The notes under the pieces: generated by a model
Database searches by the model: none
Told to the model about the DNA's origin: nothing
The model's input: the letters and a program-made list of their open reading frames with translations, nothing else
NCBI GenBank assembly: GCA_003117195.1
Contig: BDSI01000015.1
Location: forward strand, 1,117,001-1,181,000
Source of the DNA: Eudorina sp. 2006-703-Eu-15
Lineage: Eukaryota > Chlorophyta > Chlorophyceae > Chlamydomonadales > Volvocaceae
Reading direction: 5' to 3'
DNA length: 64,000 nt
In this document: positions 54,455-64,000 of the stretch, in pieces
How positions within the stretch are numbered: the first letter of the stretch is position 1
Layout of the letters: each line of letters starts with the position of its first letter
Program-made: the position numbers and the translations under genes

Positions 54455-55276
54455 ACAAAGGCAGCATGTGTGGATGGTTAGCCCAGCCCCCCACGGCAAT
54501 AAAACAGTGCGTGTGGGACATCGTCGTCTTGGCGGCAACCAGTGCCATGGAAACGGGCCGGCGCGCGATGCGGGTCGCCCGCCGGTCCAGGACCGCGGGC
54601 GGTACCCCGCGGCCAACGAACGGCGGGAGCTGAAGGGCTGGCCACCCAGCGGGCTGTGCGGATTTCTGGAGCCGGCTCTACGACTTCGCCGAGCTAGGCG
54701 TACCGAGTAAGGGTTGGTCAGCGGTGGGGGCTACGCACCACACCTTGAAAGTGCAGGACCGTCTAGTGTGCCGTGACCCGCCCGCCCTGTACCGTCAGGC
54801 CAGGGTACTTACTTAACCGAAGTAAGCCCAGTGGCCGCATTGCAATGGGCCGCGGGCGGACAGGACGGCTGTGCGATATCTGCGTGGACCCTTGGTGTCC
54901 TTATTAAAGTATGAAGGTATTGGACCCGGCGGGGCCGTCCGGACAGAACCCTGAATGAAGGTGGCCCGCGTGCCCCCCGCCTTCCAACGTTCCAAGACTA
55001 CGGGCCACCGCCGGAGAGGTGAGCCCGGCTTCGCGAATAGAGGTTCCCTCGCTGGTGGTTAACTCCCCCTGAGCGGCCTTTATCCCTGACTATGGTTGGT
55101 TCTCAGGAACGGGGTGGTTCCCTGGTAGCGTGGGTGCTGGGTGTGTTTCGGTGCACTTGTGGGGCCTGTCCGGTGAGCCATACATGGTGACGCGGTTTCG
55201 TTCATGCAGTGCAGGCTGAGGAAGCTTTGGCTATCGTCGATGACCCCGCCGGGGGGCCAACTGTAACATCCTTAAC
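54455..55276 (+). mobile_element. 5'-truncated LINE 3' fragment
   Basis: The plus strand encodes CVWDIVVLAATSAMETGRRA and FWSRLYDFAELGVPSKGWSA, nearly the C-terminus of the minus-strand LINE ORF2. Its 3' UTR is homologous (reverse complement) to 41300-41540. It ends in GATGACCCCGCC...CAACTGTAACATCC. The frame is broken between the two blocks. Confidence 0.8.
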
Positions 55277-55684
55277 ATAAATAAATACATGTACGGCGCA
55301 GGCTACTGTCCTCCAGGAGATCGGGAGACGCCTCCTGCAAGAGGCCGGGTCACCGGCACACTTCAACCTGCCGATTGCACACGACGTGCAGACGCGGCGG
55401 ATGGAGAGTCAGGGGCACCTATTACACGGTGCACTCGTTGTCATGAGGGGCCTGTTTTTGACGTGGTAGGTGTGGCTCGACGGCTCCACCTGAGCGCAGA
55501 GTAACCGGTGGTCATCCAGCTAAACCCATGCGGTCTCCAGCACGCCCCGATCACGCAGCTTGACACGAGCGAGTACAGGCGGCCTCCATTGCACGCCGGG
55601 AATAGAATAGGAACCTATCCTGGTAGCGCCCGTACAAGTGAACGGCGGCCGGGGCGACTCCCGGGTGGTGGAGTAGTTACAGCT

Positions 55685-55800
55685 ATAGTGCTGAGCGATA
55701 TGTATCCCTTTGGGGTCCGCTGTAACGTTCTTTCAATCATATATGTCGCCGTTGGCTGTCACCGATGACCCGCGGGGTAACATCCATAATAATAATATGA
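55685..55800 (+). mobile_element. Two adjacent LINE 3' tails
   Basis: A first tail (TTTGGGGTCCGCTGTAACG) ends near 55738. A second (GGCTGTCACCGATGACCCGC then GGGGTAACATCC and (ATA)n) ends near 55800. These look like extremely short, 5'-truncated insertions landing next to each other. Confidence 0.65.
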
Positions 55801-58395
55801 TTTGCTCCGTCTCGTTTGTTGAGAACGAAAACTGACAGTGTGCGAGTTGGTATCATTGGCTGGGATGGATCGCACGGCCCGCCCAGCCGCCCCGCGTGAT
55901 CAGAATTATCAGCCGCCATCACGGGCTGCACGTCACTGTACAGCAGGGTCGGCCAAGGGCACCGTGGGTACCGTGGGCAAACGTCGTGGTGGCAGCCCAT
56001 GTATGCCCAGTGCGTGGGTCACAGCATAGCTGCGAAGAAAACACACGTGCGTTGAGGTTTTTGCAGGGTTTCCCGGAGTTTCCCGGATGGGAAGCCTCGG
56101 GGATACATACATACAGCAGCAAGTGTGACACGGCACGGACACGGGGACACGGGAAATTTAGAAGTCCCAGAAGGTCCGAGAACACGGAAATTGAGAAGTC
56201 CCAGAAGGTCGATGTAACGCGTCTGTGATAACAACAATAACTCGCGTGCAACTTGTCGCACCGCTCGGATTCAAGTGCGGCAACATATTTTCATGGGGAC
56301 GCGGATTACGGGCGGGCAGGGGTTTTCTTACGACCGGGAATTCACATTTTTCTTCAATATTATAATATAATTTGTGTCGATAGCTTGCATTTGCAGCAGA
56401 GGTTGTCAATGTCAAATTTAACGTGTTCGCGTTCGAAGCGCGATTAAACGAATCCACGTTTGACATGGAGGGCGGTTAAATTAATTTCTCATAACAACTT
56501 TTCATGTCATTTATCTTCCTTACGCTGCGTAGACCGTTTCTACTCGAGGTCCCTCGGGGGCCGATACAGCGAGAGTGTGTGCCTGTGTGGCGCAAAACCC
56601 CGGAAGGGAATGGAAATTACCATAAATCCGTCCGGTGAACAGCATGTTCCGACAGACCTGGCACGAGTAAGAGCGGTCACACTTGTGCACCTGGAATTTG
56701 ACGTACGGCCCGAAAGAGTAACTCCTTCTACTTAATTGCACGGTTAAAGAAATTGATGAATTGAATGCTTTCATCCTGTCAGCGCCTATTGCTTTTTGAT
56801 TAGCACTGCTTTTCAAGAAGAGTAATGCCCGTTGGAGTTTTCTATGGAGCATCGCACAGTACGGTCGTCGTAGTCGTCCACAAAATCGTACACCGACCAC
56901 CATACAAAGTGCGCTTTCGGCGACACGTTGAATGCAGTTGACCTTTTTTATTGTAAGACGGATGAAAGCAATGTTATATACGTTGATACAGCGCGCATAA
57001 ACGTGTATTACTCTGAGCACGCTAGCTGGAGGCGGCTGCAGGACTGCAACGTTCTTCGCACTGCACAGAAGCTTAAGGAGTCTTTCTGAACCTGGTGCGT
57101 CGAGTAAATTTTACTTCGGCATTTACCCTAAACTCGTGAACGAAAAAGCCCCGCATGGCACGTAAACCCGGTCATAACACCCGTCATGCGACCAGTCAAT
57201 TGCTGCTCATGCCTAGTCATAAATGTCGGGCATCCGTCAATCATTCTGCACGGTCAGCAGCGGTGAACTCTGTACTTAGTCATTCTGTGCGGCCAAGCGG
57301 CTGTCCATTTTGAGTTTTCTCACTCTGTGCCATTGGATTTGTGGTTTCCCGGCCATATTGCAACAATTGATTTATTGCAAGATCTCCGTTCCGAATACTA
57401 TCTACAGATATTAGCAAAGCCGACAGCCATTTGAATTTTGTGTCCTTGGCTTTTTAGATGAAATATGTGTGGCCAACCAGCACGTCATTTAATAACTATT
57501 CCTGCGTTTCTTTGTTGATGATGCTCCGAATGACTACTGGGCCTGTCATGACAGCTCGGTTAACTAAAATAGCTGAATTGATGTATCATTGGCTTATGAT
57601 CGAATGAAATTTAAATGGATTTCGCTATAAGGATTCACGCCCATGATGGCTGTGCGGATGAAAATGCAACGCGCGATAGGCAGGTGCGAGTGGTGACGAG
57701 CACGAAGTTACAGACCCACTCACTATGAATTAGCTAACAAGCGCCTTTGACAGGGAGCGTCCTTAATTCAATCCACTAGTAATGATAGTATTGAATGACT
57801 CTGCTGATTTAAATCCCAGCGATAGCATACGCTTGGATTGAACTCAGCAGAGGCCCTTGCATAACTGCAACTTTTAAGATGAGCTTGAAGTCCGTCCCAC
57901 ATCTTCTATATACACGCAAACCTGCACATTACTGACCAGTATGGTTTTGTGGACTCCGCAGGACTCGGCGTCTGGCGCGCGCTCCGAGCGACGTCCCCTG
58001 CTGTCCTGCAGGACCGCTGACAGTGTGACCTTCACTCCTTCCTTTCCTGCTGGTAAGATGACCTACGAACCAGACTTACCATGATGGAGAGGATGAGTCG
58101 GCCTTTGTTTCGAATTACGCACGTCCCTACCGTTGACTGCAACGCACGAATGAACGCCTTGCATACCATCGTGCGTACGTCGGTGGTCCTCTCGCTGTTT
58201 GCTTTCTTGTATGAAGGCAGCAGTACGTAATAGTGCGCGCATACCCAGCCATCGATCCATATATGCATATTAGCACCAGGGGCATCAGCATGGGCATTGA
58301 TGATCGTACTTGCTTTCATTTCTTGATTGATTACCAGAAACAGGTCGCTAGGCAGCAGGGCGCTATTGGCAGCACGGCAGCGGCGGCCGTGTGCA
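55801..58395. other. Gene-poor region upstream of the membrane-protein gene
   Basis: A 33-base unit containing GAAGTCCCAGAAGGTC is duplicated at about 56160-56215. The rest (56220-58000) is AT-richer, with one 166-codon minus-strand ORF (57020-56520) of unremarkable composition that I do not support as a gene. The 5' UTR and promoter of the gene at 58396 are presumably near the right end. Confidence 0.5.
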
Positions 58396-61300
58396 ATGTC
58401 TACCACGTCCAACAGAAGTATCAAGGTGGCGCCTGCCGCGGTACCCGCGGTTGATGATGGTGGGTGTTTGTGCGCGTGTGCAGCGTGTGCAGCGAAAACA
58501 TTCCAGCTAGTGACTTCCTGGGGCGTGTGTACGTAAATCGAGGCCTGCCTTCTTGCTGCTACGTAGCTTCACGCAGTTATCAAGCAACGCAAACTGCTCA
58601 AACTGTCGCGAGGACAAGTGTATGTTGGACCTCTATTGGTCTCGCCCGGGTCACATGCATTCTGCAGTGGATGATTTACATGGCTGCAAGCATTGCGGCC
58701 GCTCGATTGTGTTGCTTGACGCGGCCGCCGCGTGTGTTGAATTTGACACACAGCAAAACACACTCGGCGCTCCCAAAGGGACACGTTTGCACTACTACTC
58801 ACACACCTAGCCAGCGAGCCCTACGAGCCCACCATACATCCGGGGGTTACCATCCCGCCATTCGCAACCTTGGTTCCTTGGTATGCTCTATGATGGGTGT
58901 TCGGTGGTTGTAATAACACTGGGCGGTGAAAAGGCCACTCGAGCTGCTGTGCACCAGCAATCCTATCTAGGCTTGCTTATCCGTGCGTACGGCTACACCG
59001 CTGTATGTGTTAAGGTGGTAGTTATATTGTTGTTCGGTATGGATGGATGGGCGGGATAAGTACGATTGCTTGTTAATTCGTGAGTTTGTAATAACAATAC
59101 GGTACGGTGTGCACGCAATCGATTATTGCCATGCATGTTTACGTACATGAGGTGCAGGCGGCGGCGGCCAAGCCGGTTATCGTCCAGAGCCCAAGTCGGC
59201 AATATCGGCGGAGCTCTCATCGTTCTTCAGGAAGATCATCATTGCTCTGGCAAGTCAACCTGCGTGACCCATTGCCAGCAGACTGCTGGAATCATATCAT
59301 AATGCGATGCGTCAATCGTAGCGTGCCCACGTACGTACACAGACACAATGCTGCCTTTATAAGTTATGCGTGCCGTCAAGCGTGAGAGGATAGTGATGAA
59401 TAAACTAGGTACGTAAACATGGCCATAGCCGCGCGGTTGCTCAATCGCCATGTGTATTCACTACGTTCAAGCGAGAAAGATTATGTCGGAGAATGAATCA
59501 TCTGCGCATCGTCCCTCCGTCCCTCACACCGCCGCCCCCAGGTGATTTCCGTGGTCGTGTTGCTCTTCTGTGTCGCCGGTCTAGTGGCCTCCGTCATCTA
59601 CTTCTCCAAGGTAGGTCCGTTTGCCTGCTTGTCAGAGCCTGTCTCGCCCATTATTAATTGATAGGGGGCCCACACGTACGCGGAGGTCGTCAGGAATCGG
59701 TACAAAGTGGACGCCTCATCTCATCAACTCCCACCAAGGACTGCGCACCCATCCTCCATGCATTACCCGCGGTGGGGTCATGCAGCCATACCGCCGGCCA
59801 CCATACCTGATTTACCAGCACGCCAGGATTGCCTCTCCATGAAACCGCGCCAGACCCGCCGAATCACATGGCTGGGAGGGAACCGGGATCGATGGGCAGG
59901 GAGGAAACCGCGGAGGTCGTAGATGGAGCGAGGTCCTGTGATTACTGCGATGTATGTATATATGTGTGGAAGTAGCGGTCATCGGCGATTGCGACATTTA
60001 TCGATCTATCTTCACCGCCGCATCAAGAATGCCTTGCATACATGACACGCACGTGTTCATTCCCTGCTGACGGCTCTTATTGCCTACTCCAGGACATGAA
60101 AATGGATGGAAACATCCTGGTCAACCGCGCGACAGGTCAACCGATCCTTGTACGGAGTGCCGACTTCTACGTGAGCGATACAGGTGCGTGTACATGTTGG
60201 CTGCATGACGGATGGATGGGCGGGCGGGTTGGGCCGCTGAATGTATGTAGTGGTGCTGGAGGGATCCGAGATCGGTCAGATCGGTTGCATCAGCTTGCAA
60301 GCGCGTTTCGTTAAGGCACATCACAACACAACACTGACTTTGCCGGGGCCACACCTCTCATCATCGGGTGCCGCTTCGCTCAGCTTCCATGCACGGCTTG
60401 CCATGATCGAGCGAGGGGTGCGTGCATCACGCAGTCCTGATAATTAGCATGTACGTGCGCACCAGTAGTACTTGTTGCTGCCGTGCGTGCATATGTGCGT
60501 GCATGCAAATGCAAAGTCATCATACGTACGTAGGAACATGCATTTGTCATATTCAATCATCCAGATACTTAGCCCGCCGTACATGCAAAGCGCGCGTTCT
60601 TGCGCATCCATACATCCCACGCAGACGAATACATGTATGTAAGTATTCGTGGTGATGATCGGTATCGTTGATCTCCGTCTATCTATCCGATGGATTCGCA
60701 ATCTGCGTGGAGGACTTCCAAGTTGTTGATACCGATGGCCAGGGATGCCCAACCACATTAAGCATACATGAGTGTGCATGTATGCTTAATAACATGTATG
60801 CTTCATAAAACGCAGGAGTCATGATCAGCCGCGACAGCGTCTCTGTGGACGCAAACGTCACAACAGCCAACACGAGCACCTCAACGGGGATCACCGCCGG
60901 CGGCTCTCCGCCGCCACCCCCACCTGCGTCGTCGAGCACGTCAGGCAGACGTCGTACCCTTATGGAGGAGCTGATCATTGACCCCCGGGAGCATTTCCAC
61001 GGCTACGACAATACCGCAGAGACCTATTTTGATGCCGCCTATGCTGGCAGCAGCAACAGTGGATCTGCCGCCGCCGGCATTGTTCAGCAACAGCCATGGT
61101 CCCTCCGCCGCTCTCTGCAAAGCGGCAACAGCACAATCAACCACACGGCCACAATCGCCAACCTCACCTCTAAAACGCCCAAGGGCGTTGTGCCCATTGC
61201 GACCTCTGCCAGCACGGTGCAGATGGGCCTGCACTCTTCGCTGCCCATGTCGGTGCTGAAGGAGCTCAAATACATTCAGGTGCGTAGGCAGGTAGCGTTG

Positions 61301-63765
61301 GTAGCGTAGGTGTGCTTGCACTACTTGCACACACGTACATGCATGGCTGTCACCGATGACCCGCGGGGTCTACGGGGTCCACTGTTACATCAATACATAA
61401 AATACGTACATGCACGTGTCGTAGTAGTTGCTGCTGTCCACCGTTCGGTGTTTGAGGAAAAAAATGGCGTCGCACTAGACGCACTACTCGACATTACACT
61501 CATTGTGTCTCCATACTTCTGCAGATCTCTACATACTGAGCTAGACGGAGCTAATCAATTCAAATTAGGTTGGCCTTACCACAACAAGCAACATGTACAT
61601 TGCTTGTAACGGTTACATTATGTACATTATACTGGCGCACTTACCTGCTGCTGGCGTAACTGGTGCACACGCACTCGCGCATCCGCTGGCTTACAGGTCA
61701 ACTCCAGCAGCGGTGCACAGCTGAGCCTGTTCGTGCTGGCTGTGGCGAAGATGCCTGCTCCGTTTGAGGAGGGCACCTACACGAGCTGTGAGGTGGTCAA
61801 GATTGTGACGTATGTCGGAACCATCACGGTATGTACCTGAATGGACAATTATATTATATTATATTATATTATATTATATTATATTATATTATATTATATT
61901 ATATTATATTATATTATATTATATTATATTATATTATATTATATTATATTATATTATATTATATTATATTATATTATATTATATTATATTATATTATATT
62001 ATATTATATTATATTATATTATATTATATTATATTATATTATATTATATTATATTATATTGTATTATATTGTATTGTATTATGTTATATTGTATCGTATT
62101 ATGTTATATTATTTTATATTATATTATATTAATGATGAATAATTCATCGTCGTCGTCATCATCTTTGGATTATTATCGTCAAGGGACGGGACCGACCCAT
62201 ATTTTCAGCCTTACACACTGCTGACCTGACACATCTCTTTGAGCAGTAACGATGGCAGATAGACATGTGGTCGCTCGTCCTGCTGACAATCCAGCATGCG
62301 ACATATTTATTTCTCTACAACCCTTACAACCCTAAGCCCGAAACCCTAAACCCTACACGCGCGCATTCCTGCTGCTGCTGCTGCTGCTGCACATGCGGTA
62401 TTTGTAGATCCACGGTTCCGCCTTGGAGTTCGGGGCAGACAACGCCAGCGATATCTTCAGGGACGCCGGCTTCCAGATATCCACTAATGGCCGGAGGAGG
62501 ATGCTTGAAGGCGACTTCGGTGAGTAGACTACTAGGCAAGCAAGCAAACAAGAGTCTGGAGACGGCGTCTGAATCGCTAGAAGTGCATAAATGCATGTAC
62601 GCGCGTGTGCATGACATGTTGCTTTTCACAGGCTTGCGATCGCACGCACTTTCTTGCGGCCTTCATCACGTGTGCATGCCCGACGGCCTACGTACTCAAC
62701 CATACATCAAGTAGTCTTAGTAGTCTGATCGGATGAAGACATGGACATACCTTTACAAGCATTTATAATGTAAAATGTATTCTTGACCACAACGATGGGC
62801 CAACCATATCGTGAAATAAATGAAGAATGAGGAATGCTTGCTGAGTCTACACGCTGCTGCCATTTGCTTGCCCACACAGTTATTCTATACATCGTGGTAG
62901 AGCCATTGCGCCAATGTAGCTAAAGGCTACGGAATGCGTGCGGGGATAGCTCGCTGAATATACATACATTAGAAACTACGTATGATTGTGCGCAGGGGAA
63001 TTATTACGCTAGCCTTCCATTCTGTCTGTATTATGCTGTCCTATGCACCTGCACTGCGTGTGCCTTTCAGACATGATGGGCTTCTTCAACATTGTCAAGG
63101 ACCTGAAGGTATGAATGCATGGTCGTACGTATGCTTGTGTACCAAGAGAGCATCAATCACGCACGTTTTCAGTCCCAGCTGTGGCCCGCACTATATTTTA
63201 CAAATGATATCAGTATATTAGTTATGATATTGTAATTATATTAGTGAATTATTAATCTGCCCCGATCCACCTAATGACCAGTTATGCAGTCTGCCGTTTA
63301 TAAAATTAACATCGGCGTGCGTGTCGGCCCCTATCCCCACTCTCCTCCGTAATGCGATGTAGATTGCTAACCTGCCCGCGGACGAGCCGAAGCCACACAT
63401 TCCGGCTGTTTTCCAGGTACGCAGCACGGATTATCGTGAGCTTTACAATGACCTGCTGCTGTGGTTCGCACGTACGTGGCAAGAGATAGACCCGTTACTC
63501 GTTTGATGGCCGGTAGCTAGATGGGTATCCAGGGGCCTTCACAAGCAATATAATACATACATACGATGATTCGTGCGATTCCATTTATTTTTGTGCAGGC
63601 CACCATGCGCGTTCTGCAGCAGTGCGCATCTCCAACAAACGCCACAGTTGATATGTGCCTTGACTCGTGGGGACGCGACAAGCCGGGCACTGTAGTGCAA
63701 AATGGCGTGCGCTACATGTCGCATACGCTGACCGTTATGCGCCAGGACTCCATGATGCTGCAAGT
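58396..63765 (+). CDS. Type II membrane glycoprotein of unknown family, 3'-partial, ten exons visible
   Basis: Exons, phase-consistent: 58396-58459, 59158-59249, 59542-59610, 60093-60183, 60816-61279, 61697-61828, 62408-62519, 63071-63108, 63363-63416, 63599-63765 (continues past the window); 427 residues so far. Residues 1-45 are a short Gly-rich cytoplasmic-type head ending in SSFFRK. One membrane span follows (about 46-72, IIIALVISVVVLLFCVAGLV). The remainder is presumably outside: a PPPPPP stretch, many N-glycosylation sequons (residues 106-260 especially), three R-R-x-L motifs and spaced cysteines. There is no cleavable signal peptide, so a type II topology is inferred. Intron 2 uses a GC donor (GCAAGT). 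I do not recognise the family; a cell-surface or extracellular-matrix role is a guess from the composition. An in-frame upstream ATG at 58327 is an alternative start. Confidence 0.8.
61342..61410 (+). mobile_element. Short LINE 3' tail in intron
   Basis: GGCTGTCACCGATGACCCGC followed by GGGGTCCACTGTTACATCAA. This is the family's 3' end in an intron of the membrane-protein gene, with no coding part attached. Confidence 0.65.
61846..62130. repeat. (ATATT)n pentamer array
   Basis: About 280 bases of the pentamer ATATT fill the first half of the intron 61829-62407. Point variants (TGTATT, ATGTT) accumulate only at the right end (after 62060). The long Ile/Leu/Tyr ORFs over it are artefacts. Confidence 0.97.
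62319..62357. repeat. Degenerate telomere-like CCCTAAA motifs
   Basis: Several CCCTTACAA, CCCTAAG and CCCTAAA units lie in a row within an intron of the membrane-protein gene. Confidence 0.6.
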
Positions 63766-64000
63766 GTAAGTCTATGCGCAGGCATGCGGCACGGCTAGCT
63801 GATGATTGCCGAATGTAATAATTAATGTACGAGGTGACTCATTCGCTTTGGGCGATTGCGCCGTACTATGTCGTCGACTGGTGTCGTGCATGCATCTACG
63901 AAGTCAACCTAGCGGATTACCCAGCAGGATGAACTGTATGTTGTCCTACTATGCTCGCTGTCATGGGCGGGTGCGTGGCCGGCTTCGTTGTCTCGGTTTA
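63766..64000 (+). other. Intron start at window end
   Basis: A GTAAGT donor at 63766 opens an intron that is not closed before the window ends. No exon is recognised in it. Confidence 0.6.

Noticed and set aside
56520..57020. 166-codon minus-strand ORF with C-x2-C-like cysteines
   Set aside because: No splice partners, no recognisable domain and AT-rich surroundings; length is within chance.
61812..62224. Ile-Leu-Tyr repeat ORFs
   Set aside because: Artefact of the ATATT array in an intron.

Overview
The window reads as nuclear DNA of a volvocine green alga (Volvocales; Volvox/Gonium/Eudorina-like). The reasons are: GC-rich genes broken into many short exons with GTGCGT/GTGAGT donors and CAG acceptors; abundant microsatellites (CTG, GTGCGT, TATTA); a TGTAA polyadenylation signal just after one gene; TTTAGGG-type telomere-like motifs; an L1-like LINE family; and secreted proteins with proline-rich stretches. 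No chromosome-scale prokaryotic features (operons, ribosome binding sites, CRISPR) are present. All gene models below were spliced by eye, and every exon junction given was checked for reading phase.

Layout. (1) 102-16675 (+): the 5'-truncated gene for the meiotic crossover helicase MER3/HFM1, 21 exons, with a 3.98-kb intron holding a CTG-bounded 1.26-kb duplication and another intron made almost entirely of a GTGCGT hexamer array. (2) 18061-21800 (+): a six-exon chalcone-isomerase-fold protein with a His/Cys-rich insertion. (3) 21.8-33.7 kb: accessory region with a dispersed repeat family, an unrecognised and probably decaying minus-strand gene using a GC-AG intron, and a TA-flanked, internally deleted pogo-like DNA transposon. 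(4) 33731-39825 (+): a secreted protein of three beta-trefoil lectin-like domains, each encoded by exactly three exons. (5) 41260-48891 (-): a near full-length but frameshifted LINE with a 12-bp target-site duplication and a second, inverted LINE copy nested in it. (6) 48.9-58.4 kb: a gene-poor region with a perfect 516-bp tandem duplication and several dead LINE 3' ends. (7) 58396-63765 and beyond (+): a partial ten-exon gene for an unrecognised type II membrane glycoprotein, also with a GC-AG intron.

The genes do not form an obvious pathway. MER3 acts in meiosis, the CHI-fold protein is probably lipid/fatty-acid or plastid related, and the lectin-like and membrane proteins probably act at the cell surface or extracellular matrix. 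The most novel items are the exon-per-subdomain triple-trefoil gene, the type II membrane protein, the donor-consensus hexamer array that starts at a splice site, and the CTG-flanked duplication.
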